DNA from: Aurantiacibacter arachoides
GTDB taxonomy: Bacteria; Pseudomonadota; Alphaproteobacteria; Sphingomonadales; Sphingomonadaceae
Length of the DNA stretch: 64,000 nucleotides
Assembly (NCBI RefSeq): GCF_009827335.1
Contig: NZ_WTYH01000001.1
Span: 682,001-746,000 of the forward strand
Direction of reading: 5' to 3'
Shown: piece by piece, positions 36,955 to 44,986 of the stretch
Numbering within the stretch: position 1 is the stretch's first letter
How the letters are laid out: each line of letters begins with the position of its first letter
Made by a program: the position numbers and the translations under genes
Notes under the pieces: generated by a model
What the model was told of the DNA's origin: nothing
Seen by the model: only the letters and a program-made list of their open reading frames with translations
Database searches by the model: none

Positions 36955-37484
36955 CGGGCGCTCACCGCGGGCATGAAGCGCGGATTGCGCAGCAGCGCCG
37001 CGCTGACCAGCGAGACGATGATGACGACCGGGCTGATCTCCATCAACGTGATCGCCATGCGGTAGAGCGGACTGGCGTAGCTTTCGGCAAAGCTCGCCAT
37101 TTCGCGTTCCATCGCGGCGATGGCTTGTGCCGAGGCGCCGTCCGCGCGCATGGCGTCTTCCTGAATGGCAGTGTATTGCGCCATGAAGGTGTAGTCGGTC
37201 ATGTACATGTAGACCTCCCAGCCCACGACGTAGAACACCGACGCGACCATCGCGATGCCGAGGCCGAGGCGAAGGGCTGGCCAGAACCGGATGACACCGC
37301 CGAGTTCGTTGTCGCGGTAGCGTTTGGCCCCCACGAACACGAAAGAGAGCGCAGCGAACATCGTGGTGAAGCCCAGCAGCGCGCCGTAGGGCCCAGCATG
37401 CGCGGTCAGCAGGAACGTGGTGTAGAACAGCGCAACCAGGACGAGTCCTGCGATCGTGCCGTAGGTCAGGATGGTGCGGGTCAT
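36936..37484 (-). CDS. DUF4199-like membrane protein
   Basis: A 182-aa protein with four hydrophobic helices (ILTYGTIAGLVLVALFYT, ALLGFTTMFAALSFVFVGAKRYRD, LGLGIAMVASVFYVVGWEVYMY, MAITLMEISPVVIIVSLVSAALL) and a loop rich in Met/Ala between helices 3 and 4, as in DUF4199 proteins. The function is unknown. It is the third gene of the ilvE operon, 91 bp downstream of the membrane-anchored LuxR-type regulator, which suggests a paired role. Confidence 0.75.
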
Positions 37485-37575
37485 GGTCGATACTCCCTGT
37501 CGTGGCGTATCATGTCTGCCGATTCCCGCGAGACACTATCGCCCAAACGGGTGACTGGGTGGGTCTCGCCCGAAT

Positions 37576-37998
37576 CTACGGCAACAGGCGCAGGTCGCGC
37601 GCGCGGGCGATGGCCTCGGTGCGGTTGGCCGCGCCCAGTTTCTCGAACAGGCGCGCGACATGGGTCTTCACGGTGTTGGGACTGATGCCGAGGTCGCGGG
37701 CGATGACCTTGTTGGCCTTGCCCTGCGCCAGCTCGTCAAGCACCTCGACCTCGCGTGGCGAAATGCCGAGGCTGGCGAGTGCGCGCTGGTTGCGGGCAAA
37801 GGGCAGCGCGGCGGTTCGCGGGGTAAGGCGGTTGCCCAGCCACAGGCCCAACCCGGCGAACACCAGCGCAACGACGACGAGGTAGAACTGCGTCGACCAG
37901 TCGCGCGTGACGTGGCGCCAGTCGAGCCAAGCGAGGAGCAGGGCGGCGAGCGCGGTAAGCGCACCGTAGGCAAGCGCGGGGCGGAGCGTCCCGCGCAT
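37576..37998 (-). CDS. Membrane-anchored LuxR-type HTH regulator
   Basis: A 140-aa protein with two N-terminal transmembrane helices (ALAYGALTALAALLLAWLDW and FYLVVVALVFAGLGLWLG) followed by a complete LuxR/NarL helix-turn-helix (SPREVEVLDELAQGKANKVIARDLGIS, NTVKTHVARLFEKLG). It has no receiver or ligand domain, so sensing must occur in the membrane or through a partner. The ATG at 37998 lies two bases after the ilvE stop, so it is translated with ilvE. Known sphingomonad genomes carry similar TM-LuxR proteins beside DUF4199 genes, but the target is unknown. Confidence 0.85.
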   Translation of the reverse strand: MRGTLRPALAYGALTALAALLLAWLDWRHVTRDWSTQFYLVVVALVFAGLGLWLGNRLTPRTAALPFARNQRALASLGISPREVEVLDELAQGKANKVIARDLGISPNTVKTHVARLFEKLGAANRTEAIARARDLRLLP

Positions 37999-38000
37999 CG

Positions 38001-39083
38001 TCAGTCCAGCCGGGTAACCCAGCCGTGGGTATCCTCGACGGTGCCGCGCTGGATGCCGACCAGCTTGTCACGCAAGGTCTGCGTCAACTGGCCGGGGCCG
38101 CCGCTGCCGATGGTGAACGCGCCGTCGTGGCCCGCCACCGTGCCTACCGCCGTCACCACCGCCGCGGTGCCGCAGGCAAAGGTCTCGACCAGCTTGCCGC
38201 TGCCGGCGTCCTCGCGCCACTGGTCGAGGCTGTACATCTCTTCGCGCACCGTCAGCCCCTGCTCGCGGGCGAGGGTGATGATGCTGTTGCGCGTGATGCC
38301 GGGCAGGATCGTGCCGCGCAGGGGCGGGGTCAGGATGGTGCCGTCGTCGAACACGAAGAACAGGTTCATGCCGCCCAGTTCCTCGATCCACTTGCGTTCG
38401 GCCGCGTCGAGAAAGACGGTCTGGTCGTGCCCGCGCGCAAAGGCCTCTCCGGTGGGGACGAGGCTGGCGGCGTAGTTGCCGCCGCACTTGGCAGCGCCGG
38501 TGCCGCCGGGCGCGGCGCGGGAGTAGTCGCTGATCCAGACGCTGACGGCAGGCGCGCCGGACTTGAAATAGTTGCCCGCCGGGCTGAGGATCACGAGGAA
38601 CTTGTACCGCGTCGCCGGCCGCACCCCGAGGAACGCCTCGTTGGCGAACATGAAGGGCCGCACGTAGAGCGAGCCGCCGTCCACCGCCGGAAACCAGTCG
38701 CGGTCGGCCAGCACGGCTTGCCGCACGGCCTCGACGAACACGTCCTCGGGCAGGTGCGGCATGGCCAGTCGCTCGGCAGAGCGGTTGAAACGCGACGCGT
38801 TGGCGTCGGGCCGGAACAGCGCCATCGTACCGTCAGACAGCTTGTAAGCCTTCAGCCCCTCGAAGATTTCCTGCGCGTAGTGCAGCACGGACGCTGCCGG
38901 ATCGAGCTCGATCGACACGCGCGGGCCGAGCGTCGGGCTGTGCCAGCCGCCCTTTTCGGCATCGTAGTCGATCGAGACCATGTGATCGGTGAAGACCTTG
39001 CCGAAACCGGGATCGGCAATCGCCTGGTCGCGCGTGGCGCCGGGGACGGGGGCGGGATGGGGGATGCGGGTGAAATCCATCAT
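38001..39083 (-). CDS. ilvE: Branched-chain amino acid aminotransferase
   Basis: A 360-aa class IV PLP aminotransferase that performs the last step of Leu, Ile and Val synthesis. Family marks are VLHYAQEIFEGLKAYK, LYVRPFMFANE, the PLP-lysine region AAKCGGNYAAS, MNLFFVFDDG, ILPGITRNSI and ETFACGTAAVV. Length and motifs fit the eukaryote-like branch of BCATs common in alphaproteobacteria. ATGs occur at 39083 and 39080. It is preceded by a structured leader with a short ORF (39131-39301) and followed by the LuxR-type gene at a 2-bp gap. Confidence 0.95.
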   Translation of the reverse strand: MMDFTRIPHPAPVPGATRDQAIADPGFGKVFTDHMVSIDYDAEKGGWHSPTLGPRVSIELDPAASVLHYAQEIFEGLKAYKLSDGTMALFRPDANASRFNRSAERLAMPHLPEDVFVEAVRQAVLADRDWFPAVDGGSLYVRPFMFANEAFLGVRPATRYKFLVILSPAGNYFKSGAPAVSVWISDYSRAAPGGTGAAKCGGNYAASLVPTGEAFARGHDQTVFLDAAERKWIEELGGMNLFFVFDDGTILTPPLRGTILPGITRNSIITLAREQGLTVREEMYSLDQWREDAGSGKLVETFACGTAAVVTAVGTVAGHDGAFTIGSGGPGQLTQTLRDKLVGIQRGTVEDTHGWVTRLD

Positions 39084-39130
39084 CCGCGATTATCGGCAGA
39101 GGGTAGCAGTGGCAAGACTTGGCAGACGAC

Positions 39131-39363
39131 ACAAATGAGAAGGGCGGCCCCGCCTCAGCAGGAACCGCCCTCCGCATGGTCAGCGGCCGTGTCGACCGCC
39201 CACGTAGCCTTACTCGGCGAAAGAAAGAATTACCGAATATGCTCCGCGTGGATCGTCACCGACCTCCGTGCTGAACCATGAGACATCGGATCACCTCCTT
39301 TCGCGCTGTAAAGCCAAGGGCCGCCATTTCACCGGGGCCCAAGACCGCCGATCATCGCCGGTC
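39131..39363 (-). promoter_or_regulatory. Structured ilvE leader with attenuator-like hairpins
   Basis: Between the lipoprotein gene and ilvE. On the minus strand: a hairpin at 39343-39363 (GACCG/CGGTC), a GGGCC/GGCCC stem at 39318-39340, a strong ribosome site at 39288-39301, an 18-codon ORF, a 6-bp hairpin at 39183-39199 and an 11-bp hairpin at 39141-39171. In the last two, non-Watson-Crick positions are G-U pairs only if the minus strand is transcribed and are C-A mismatches on the plus strand, which supports an RNA acting upstream of ilvE. The hairpin lies about 60 bp before the ilvE ATG. Confidence 0.5.
39230..39286 (-). CDS. 18-codon leader ORF with a near-perfect Shine-Dalgarno
   Basis: An ATG at 39286 follows AAAGGAGGTGATCC, a 14-base match to the complement of the 16S rRNA 3' end, far stronger than any other ribosome site in the window. 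The peptide MSHGSARRSVTIHAEHIR ends at TAA, before the hairpins that precede ilvE. It has two Ile and one Val but no Leu and no run of regulatory codons, so classical branched-chain attenuation is not obvious. It may act as a ribosome-loading element for the leader. Confidence 0.5.
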   Translation of the reverse strand: MSHGSARRSVTIHAEHIR

Positions 39364-39471
39364 TCGTGCCAATATGTGAGTCAAAGGCGAGGCTAAAACA
39401 AGCCTTGTATTTCGATTATTCACTGTCAGTATCGATCGTTGCGGCTGGCGCCTTTCGCGCCCGGAACGCCC

Positions 39472-40047
39472 TCAGCCCCGGCAGTCTTCCACCACCCGCG
39501 AAATCTCCGGGTAGGCCGGCACGTACAGCGTGCTGGTGCCGGGTACCTCCAGCGCAAAGCGACCCTTGGTAAAGGCCATCGCGTCCAGCAGGGCATCGCT
39601 GGCGGAAAGTTGCGCGGCGATCATCGGCGCAGCGCCCGCCATGGTTCCCGCGGTCGTCAGCGCCCGGTCCTGCGTTTCGGTGCGGATCGTCATGGTGACC
39701 TGCCCGGTGGCGGAACCGGCGCGGGCGATCGTCACCCGGCGCGTGGCCCGGTCGCACCCGATCGTCAGCCGCGGGCCCTGGCTGGCCTCGCCAAACAGCG
39801 CCTGCGTGGCGGTGCCCGCGGAGCGATAGGTCCAGTCACCGGGCGTGGCGGGATAGTCCATCCAGTTGTCGTAACTGGGCGTGACGACATTGGTCGGCGC
39901 GGCGCTCGGCTGTGCCACGGGCGTGGGCGAGGGGGTCGGCACCGGCGTCGGCTCTGGCGAGGGCGGGATACAGGCGGCAAGCGCCAGCGTGCCGAGCAGG
40001 GCGATGGCGGAGACGGTCCGCTGGATCTTGGGGGAACGCTGGATCAT
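39472..40047 (-). CDS. Lipoprotein with Pro/Thr-rich linker, unknown function
   Basis: A 191-aa protein starting at ATG 40047. The lipoprotein signal (AIALLGTLALAAC) is followed by a linker of repeated Pro-Thr/Ser units (about 25 residues) and a globular domain of about 130 residues with two cysteines (LTIGCDRATRR and VVEDCRG at the C-terminus) that could form a disulfide. I do not recognise the domain; the sequence near LTTAGTMAGAAPMIAAQL and ETQDRALT is typical of sphingomonad surface lipoproteins of unknown role. It is divergent from tlyA. Confidence 0.75.
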   Translation of the reverse strand: MIQRSPKIQRTVSAIALLGTLALAACIPPSPEPTPVPTPSPTPVAQPSAAPTNVVTPSYDNWMDYPATPGDWTYRSAGTATQALFGEASQGPRLTIGCDRATRRVTIARAGSATGQVTMTIRTETQDRALTTAGTMAGAAPMIAAQLSASDALLDAMAFTKGRFALEVPGTSTLYVPAYPEISRVVEDCRG

Positions 40048-40138
40048 GGGGGTCGGGCTACCTCGGGAAACGAAATCGGTCATGCCATCAGCAACAAGCC
40101 ACTGGCACGCGGGGTTCCGCATCCCTATCGCCAAGGCC

Positions 40139-40909
40139 ATGACGCAGGACAAGCCCAAGAAGGTCAGGATCGACCAGTTGCTCGTGGAGCGCGGCGAAGC
40201 GGAGAGTCGCACGCGTGCGCAGGCCCTGGTGATGGCGGGCCTCGTTTTCGCCGGTCCGCCGAACCGGCTGGAACGGATGGGCAAGTCGGGCCAGCAGGTG
40301 CTCGCCGATTGCACCATCGAGGTGCGCGGGCGCGATCATCCCTGGGTGGGGCGGGGCGGCATGAAGCTGGACCACGCCATCCGCGAATTCGGGCTCGATG
40401 CGCGCGGCGCCGTGGCGATGGACATCGGCAGTTCCACCGGCGGCTTTACCGAGGTCATGCTGCATCACGGCGCGGCGCGGGTCTTTGCCGTGGATGTTGG
40501 CACCAACCAGCTGGCCTGGAAGCTGCGCCAGGATCCGCGCGTGACCGTTCTGGAACAGACCAACGCCCGCGCGCTCACACCCATGATGATCGACCGCGAT
40601 TGCGACTGGGTGGTGTGCGATGCCAGCTTCATCGGGCTGGCCAAGGTGCTGGAGGTGCCGCTTGCCCTGGCGGCGGGCGATGCGCGGCTTGTGGCGCTGA
40701 TCAAGCCGCAGTTCGAAGTGGCAAAGGGCGAGGTCGGCAAGGGCGGCATCGTGCGCGACCCGGCCCTGCACACCCGCGTGTGCGACGAGGTAACCGCCTG
40801 GCTGGAGGATAGCGGCTGGCGCGTTGCCGGCCTGATCGAGAGCCCCATCACCGGCACCGAAGGCAATGTGGAATTCCTCGTCCACGCCCTGCGCGGCAAT
40901 CCGGGCTGA
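40139..40909 (+). CDS. tlyA: TlyA family rRNA 2'-O-methyltransferase
   Basis: A 256-aa protein with an N-terminal S4 RNA-binding domain (RIDQLLVERGEAESRTRAQALVMAG) and a C-terminal FtsJ-like Rossmann methyltransferase with SAM motif AMDIGSSTGGFTEVML and later KPQFEV. TlyA methylates 16S and 23S rRNA cytidines and its loss can cause capreomycin resistance in mycobacteria. The ATG at 40139 is chosen for the compact S4 start. It is divergent from the lipoprotein gene. Confidence 0.92.
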   Translation: MTQDKPKKVRIDQLLVERGEAESRTRAQALVMAGLVFAGPPNRLERMGKSGQQVLADCTIEVRGRDHPWVGRGGMKLDHAIREFGLDARGAVAMDIGSSTGGFTEVMLHHGAARVFAVDVGTNQLAWKLRQDPRVTVLEQTNARALTPMMIDRDCDWVVCDASFIGLAKVLEVPLALAAGDARLVALIKPQFEVAKGEVGKGGIVRDPALHTRVCDEVTAWLEDSGWRVAGLIESPITGTEGNVEFLVHALRGNPG

Positions 40910-41015
40910 CGCGTCCTCTGCCCCGCAAGCGGACACCGCCTTCGAGCCCGCTTGCCACTCGCCCGTGCCCCCGGCACAGTCGGTGCGCGGTCGAATCGTG
41001 CCGTTCGGAGTATCC

Positions 41016-41567
41016 ATGAACCGTCTCGCCTCGCCATCCCAGCTCCGCGCCAGCCTGCTGCGCTGGGCCCTGTTCCTCGTTCCGCTGGTGTTGCTGCTGG
41101 GGTTCCTTGCCGGTCAGCTTGGCGGCGACGCGTCGAGCGCGTGGTTCCAGTCGCTGGAAAAGCCGGCCATCTTCCCGCCACCCGCCACCTTTGGCATCGT
41201 GTGGAGCGTACTCTACGCCATGATGGGCCTTGCCCTCGCGATCGTCTGTGCCGCCTGGGGCTCACGCGCGCGCGGCTGGGCGATCGGGTTCTTCGTTGCG
41301 CAGCTTGCCGTCAATCTCACCTGGTCGCCGGTGTTCTTCGGCCAGCACCAGATCGCGGCGGCATTCTACATCATCGTGGCGATGATCGTGCTGGCCGCGA
41401 TCACCACGGTGCTGTTCTTCCGCGTGCGCAAGTGGGCGGGCGTGCTGATGCTGCCCTATCTTGCCTGGATCGTCTTTGCCGCGGTGCTGAACTGGCAGTT
41501 CCTGCAACTGAACCCTTCGGCCGATGCGACGGGAGAGACCGGCGCGGTGCAAAGTTTCGAGTTGTGA
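41016..41567 (+). CDS. tspO: TspO/MBR family protein
   Basis: A 183-aa membrane protein with five helices. The TspO/MBR signature is visible: WFQSLEKPAIFPPPATFGIVWSVLYAMMGLALA and NLTWSPVFFGQHQIAAAFYI, with conserved Trp/Pro positions. TspO binds porphyrins and other tetrapyrroles and modulates oxygen-dependent pigment or stress responses in alphaproteobacteria. The ATG at 41016 follows GGAG. It has a slightly long N-terminal extension. Confidence 0.93.
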   Translation: MNRLASPSQLRASLLRWALFLVPLVLLLGFLAGQLGGDASSAWFQSLEKPAIFPPPATFGIVWSVLYAMMGLALAIVCAAWGSRARGWAIGFFVAQLAVNLTWSPVFFGQHQIAAAFYIIVAMIVLAAITTVLFFRVRKWAGVLMLPYLAWIVFAAVLNWQFLQLNPSADATGETGAVQSFEL

Positions 41568-41596
41568 AAGGCGCCGGCAATCGCCAGATAGCCACC

Positions 41597-41860
41597 ATGC
41601 AAAGCGAAAATCCCCTCGTCTCCGACTTCATCAAGCTCGCCAACTCTGCCGCGGGAACGCTCGCGGGCATGGGGCGCGAAGCGCGTGACGGGGCGCGTGA
41701 ACGGATGAAGGAGGCCCTGGGCGGTCTCGATTTCGTCAGTCGCGAGGAATTCGACGCGGTAAAGGACATGGCGGGCCGGGCGCGCGAAAAGGTCGACGTC
41801 CTCGAAGCGAGGTTGACCGTTCTCGAGGCAAAGCTCGCCGGCTCGTCCACCGCCCCCTGA
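41597..41860 (+). CDS. Ubiquinone accessory factor UbiK-like (BMFP domain) protein
   Basis: An 87-aa alpha-helical protein with an amphipathic N-terminal region and a C-terminal coiled coil (AREKVDVLEARLTVLEAKLAG), preceded by DFVSREEFDAVKDMAGRA, the pattern of the BMFP/UbiK family. UbiK supports aerobic ubiquinone biosynthesis in gammaproteobacteria by binding UbiJ. This alphaproteobacterial homologue is likely to have a similar role but is not proven. It lies between tspO and recO. Confidence 0.82.
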   Translation: MQSENPLVSDFIKLANSAAGTLAGMGREARDGARERMKEALGGLDFVSREEFDAVKDMAGRAREKVDVLEARLTVLEAKLAGSSTAP

Positions 41861-41886
41861 TCCTGCCGTAGCGCGGCGCTGCAACG

Positions 41887-42486
41887 ATGCACGTTCGCGC
41901 TCCAGCCCTGCTGCTTGCTGCCCGCCAACATGGGGAGACGGCGGTCGTCGCGCGGTTCCTGACCAGTGAATACGGCCTGGTGGCCGGCTACGTCGCAGGC
42001 GGGCGCGGCCGGGTGCTGCGCCCGGTGATGATCCCCGGCAACGCGGTGGATCTGCAACTGTCGGCCCGGTCCGACAGCCAGTTGCCTTTCGTCAGGGTGG
42101 AACTCGTCGCCAGCCGCGGCCCGTGGTTGGGCGAACCGCTGGCCGCCGCCGCGATCGGATGGGTCTGCGCGCTTTCCGCCACGGCCCTTCCCGAACGCCA
42201 GCCCTATCCCTCGCTCTACGATGCGCTGTCCGGCACGCTGGAGGCGATCTGCCATGCGCCGAGTGCGCGCGGGTGGGCCAGTGCATTGGTGGGCTACGAG
42301 GCGCTGCTGCTGCGCGAGCTTGGTTACGGCGGGGCCGGTGGGCGGCCGCAGGGCGACCTCTTGCAGGTGCTGGAGGCGATGGATGCGCTTGGGCCCCCGC
42401 TCGATCACTACCTGCTTGCCGACCGGCGCGGCGATGTTATGGCCGCGCGCATTCGGTTGAGGGACTTGCTGGGACGGATCGCCTGA
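41887..42486 (+). CDS. recO: DNA repair protein RecO
   Basis: A 199-aa protein of the RecO family, which loads RecA at single-strand gaps with RecF and RecR. The N-terminal OB-fold ([32 protein letters not shown]) and the helical C-terminus are recognisable; residues in [21 protein letters not shown] are family-typical. It is shorter than the roughly 240 aa of enterobacterial RecO. leuB begins one base after its stop, so they are coupled. Confidence 0.9.
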   Translation: MHVRAPALLLAARQHGETAVVARFLTSEYGLVAGYVAGGRGRVLRPVMIPGNAVDLQLSARSDSQLPFVRVELVASRGPWLGEPLAAAAIGWVCALSATALPERQPYPSLYDALSGTLEAICHAPSARGWASALVGYEALLLRELGYGGAGGRPQGDLLQVLEAMDALGPPLDHYLLADRRGDVMAARIRLRDLLGRIA

Positions 42487-42487
42487 C

Positions 42488-43561
42488 ATGAAGATCGCGC
42501 TTTTCGCCGGGGACGGCATCGGACCGGAAATCATGGCCGAGGCGCGGGCCGTGCTGGCCGCGCTCGACCTGCCCGGGCTCGTGGTCTTCGAGGGCGATGT
42601 CGGCGGCGCGGCCTATCGCCGGCACGGCCACCCGTTGCCGCAGGAAACGCTCGCCATGGCCCGCGCGGCCGACGGCGTGCTGTTCGGCGCGGTAGGCGAT
42701 CCCGCGTGCGACGGCCTGGAACGGCACCTGCGGCCCGAGCAGGCGATCCTCGGCCTGCGTTCGGCGCTCGGCCTGTTCGCCAACCTGCGCCCCGCCAGGA
42801 TGTTTAAAGGCCTTGAAAGCCTCTCTGCGCTTCGTCCTGAAATCGCGGGCGAAATAGATCTGCTGATCGTGCGCGAACTGAACGGCGACGTCTATTTCGG
42901 CGAAAAGGCGCAGCGCACGCTGGACGACGGGCGGCGGCAGGGGTTCGATTTCATGTCCTATGCCGAGGACGAGGTGCGCCGCATCGCCCACGTCGCCTTT
43001 CGCGCCGCCCAAGGTAGAGCGAGGGGGGGACGGTCGGGCAGGCTGTGCAGCGTCGACAAGGCGAACGTCCTCGAAACCAGCCAGTTATGGCGGGACGTCG
43101 TCATCGAGACCCACGCCGACTACCCGGACGTCACACTCAGCCACATGTATGTCGACAATGCCGCCATGCAGCTGGTGCGCGATCCGGGCCAGTTCGACGT
43201 GGTGGTGACCGGCAACCTGTTCGGCGACATCCTGTCCGACCAGGCGAGCATGTGCGTCGGCTCCATCGGCCTGCTCGCCAGCGCGGCACTGGGGGAGCGG
43301 CAGACCGCCTTCGGCACCTTCGGCCTTTACGAACCCATTCACGGCAGCGCGCCCGACATCGCCGGGCAGGGTAGCGCCAATCCCATGGCCATGATCCTCA
43401 GCCTGGCCATGATGCTGCGCCATTCGCTGGGCCGGGAGGAGGATGCCGCCCGCGTGGAGCGCGCCGTTTCGCAGACGCTGGCCGATGGCGTACGCGGCGA
43501 TGATCTTGGCGGCACCGCGGGCACGCGCGAAATCGGCGATGCGGTGCTGGCGCGGCTTTGA
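42488..43561 (+). CDS. leuB: 3-Isopropylmalate dehydrogenase
   Basis: A 357-aa NAD-dependent decarboxylating dehydrogenase of leucine synthesis. Landmarks: [17 protein letters not shown] at the N-terminus, [43 protein letters not shown], the metal-binding region DNAAMQLV and [13 protein letters not shown], and [19 protein letters not shown] short extra polar stretch ([14 protein letters not shown]) precedes the SVDKANVL segment. It is coupled to recO; no other leu gene is adjacent. Confidence 0.95.
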   Translation: MKIALFAGDGIGPEIMAEARAVLAALDLPGLVVFEGDVGGAAYRRHGHPLPQETLAMARAADGVLFGAVGDPACDGLERHLRPEQAILGLRSALGLFANLRPARMFKGLESLSALRPEIAGEIDLLIVRELNGDVYFGEKAQRTLDDGRRQGFDFMSYAEDEVRRIAHVAFRAAQGRARGGRSGRLCSVDKANVLETSQLWRDVVIETHADYPDVTLSHMYVDNAAMQLVRDPGQFDVVVTGNLFGDILSDQASMCVGSIGLLASAALGERQTAFGTFGLYEPIHGSAPDIAGQGSANPMAMILSLAMMLRHSLGREEDAARVERAVSQTLADGVRGDDLGGTAGTREIGDAVLARL

Positions 43562-43608
43562 TCGCTCACGTAAACCACATGGTTAACATTTCGCGCTAAC
43601 CCGCGGGC

Positions 43609-44751
43609 ATGGACATGAGCCACACCGAACTTTCCGCCGCCGCCGATGCCGCCACCCGCGAGCTCGAACTCGCCGTCGTCCTCCCGACGCTCAACGAGCG
43701 CGCCAACATCGCGCCGATGGTGGCGCGGCTGGAAGCGGCGCTGGGGCCCACCGGCTGGGAAGCGGTCTTCGTCGACGACAATTCGCACGACGGCACCGCC
43801 GAGGAAGCGCGCCGGATCGGCCGCACCGACCCGCGCATTCGCGTGATCCAGCGCATCGGCCGCCGTGGCCTCGCCAGCGCTGCGATCGAGGGCATGTGCG
43901 CCACCGCCGCGCCGTTCGTCGCGGTGATGGATGCCGACCACCAGCACGACCCCGCGCTGCTGGGCGACATGCTCGCCGCGGTGAAATCGGGCGACTACGA
44001 ACTCGCCTATGCCAGTCGCTTTGCCGTGGGCGGCAATGCCGACGGCCTGTCCAGCAAGGGCCGCGAGCAGGGCAGCCGCGTGGCCAATGCTCTCGCCCGC
44101 AAGCTGACCGGCACCGAACTGACCGACGCCATGAGCGGCTTCTTCCTGCTGCGGACCGAGCAGCTGCGGCAACAGGCCGTCAACCTTTCGGGCATAGGCT
44201 TCAAGATCATGCTCGACATCCTCGCTACCGCCGAGCCGCGCCTCAGAGTGAAGGAATTCCCGTTGAAATTCGCCGAACGCCTCGCCGGGGAAAGCAAGCT
44301 CGACCACGGGGTGGTCCTCGATTTCGTCGCCGGTCTGGCGGAGCGCTATTTCGGCCGCTGGGTGCCCACGCGCTTCGTATTGTTCGGCCTCGTCGGCGGG
44401 CTTGGCGTCCTCGTCCACATGGCCGTGCTCGCCAGCATCTACTGGCCCGAGAGCATCGGCTTCGGGTGGGCGCAGGCGATTGCCACCATGGTGGCGATGA
44501 CCTTCAACTTCTGGCTGAACAACCTGCTGACCTACCGCGACAAGAAGCTGACGGGAGCGGACGGGTTCTTCTGGGGCTGGCTGAAGTTCTGCGGGGCCTG
44601 CTCGGTCGGGGCGTTCGCAAACGTCGCCGTGGCGACCGTGCTGAACGATCAGGGCGTGACGTGGTGGCTGGCGGCGCTGGTGGGAGTGGTGATCGCCAGC
44701 GTGTGGAATTACGCGCTGTCAAGCAAGTTCGTGTGGGGGCGGTTTCGGTAG
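43609..44751 (+). CDS. Glycosyltransferase family 2 fused to a GtrA-like membrane domain
   Basis: A 380-aa protein. Residues 20-240 are a dolichol-phosphate-mannose-synthase-like GT2 domain (LAVVLPTLNERANI, VFVDDNSHDGTAEEA, VMDADHQHDPALL). Residues 255-380 are a GtrA domain with four helices (VLFGLVGGLGVLVHMAVLASIY, MTFNFWLNNLLTYRDK). It probably makes and translocates a polyprenyl-phosphate sugar donor. The adjacent PMT-type transferase on the other strand is a plausible user of that donor. Confidence 0.9.
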   Translation: MDMSHTELSAAADAATRELELAVVLPTLNERANIAPMVARLEAALGPTGWEAVFVDDNSHDGTAEEARRIGRTDPRIRVIQRIGRRGLASAAIEGMCATAAPFVAVMDADHQHDPALLGDMLAAVKSGDYELAYASRFAVGGNADGLSSKGREQGSRVANALARKLTGTELTDAMSGFFLLRTEQLRQQAVNLSGIGFKIMLDILATAEPRLRVKEFPLKFAERLAGESKLDHGVVLDFVAGLAERYFGRWVPTRFVLFGLVGGLGVLVHMAVLASIYWPESIGFGWAQAIATMVAMTFNFWLNNLLTYRDKKLTGADGFFWGWLKFCGACSVGAFANVAVATVLNDQGVTWWLAALVGVVIASVWNYALSSKFVWGRFR

Positions 44752-44766
44752 GGCCGTCATCGGCCC

Positions 44767-44792
44767 CCCTCCGCTCATCCTGAGCTTGTCGA
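44767..44792 (+). repeat. Left arm of an inverted repeat around a GIY-YIG fragment
   Basis: CCCTCCGCTCATCCTGAGC followed by TTGTCGA. Its inverted partner at 44935-44961 reads the same with one substitution (CCTGTCGA) on the opposite strand. The pair brackets a truncated GIY-YIG gene. Similar CATCCTGAG/CTTGTCGAAGG elements are common interspersed repeats in sphingomonads, so this looks like a mobile or REP-like repeat pair. Confidence 0.65.
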
Positions 44793-44936
44793 AGGATGCC
44801 GGACAAAGTTCGGCTCGCCCTGACGGTTGCGCGCCAGACGACTGATCTCATCCCAATCGCCAGCGATCAAAGCTTCTTTCTTCGCCCTGCTCCAGCCCTT
44901 TATGCGCCGCTCGGCGGCAAATGCCTCGTCGCGGGT
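44775..44936 (-). pseudogene. C-terminal remnant of a GIY-YIG nuclease
   Basis: The frame reads TRDEAFAAERRIKGWSRAKKEALIAGDWDEISRLARNRQ, the C-terminal half of a UPF0213-type GIY-YIG nuclease, including the EAFAAERRIKGW helix with its catalytic-region Glu. The N-terminal GIY and YIG strands are missing: the frame is broken at about 44936, exactly where the right repeat arm begins. The left repeat provides the stop, ending HPSTSSG. It is a truncated gene carried between repeats and is unlikely to be active. Confidence 0.7.
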
Positions 44937-44961
44937 CGACAGGCTCAGGATGAGCGGAGGG
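44935..44961 (-). repeat. Right arm of the inverted repeat
   Basis: The plus strand reads GTCGACAGGCTCAGGATGAGC then GGAGGG, the reverse complement of the left arm at 44767-44792 with one mismatch. It lies between the PMT-type gene and the GIY-YIG remnant. Together the arms could also fold as a long-range hairpin between the convergent GT2-GtrA and PMT genes. Confidence 0.65.
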
Positions 44962-44986
44962 AGCCGCTTGGTTCGGCGTGGCTGGG

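Noticed and set aside
39288..39301. GGATCACCTCCTTT, identical to the 3' end of 16S rRNA
   Set aside because: No rRNA sequence precedes it. Read on the other strand it is a Shine-Dalgarno sequence directly in front of an ATG, so it is treated as part of the ilvE leader.
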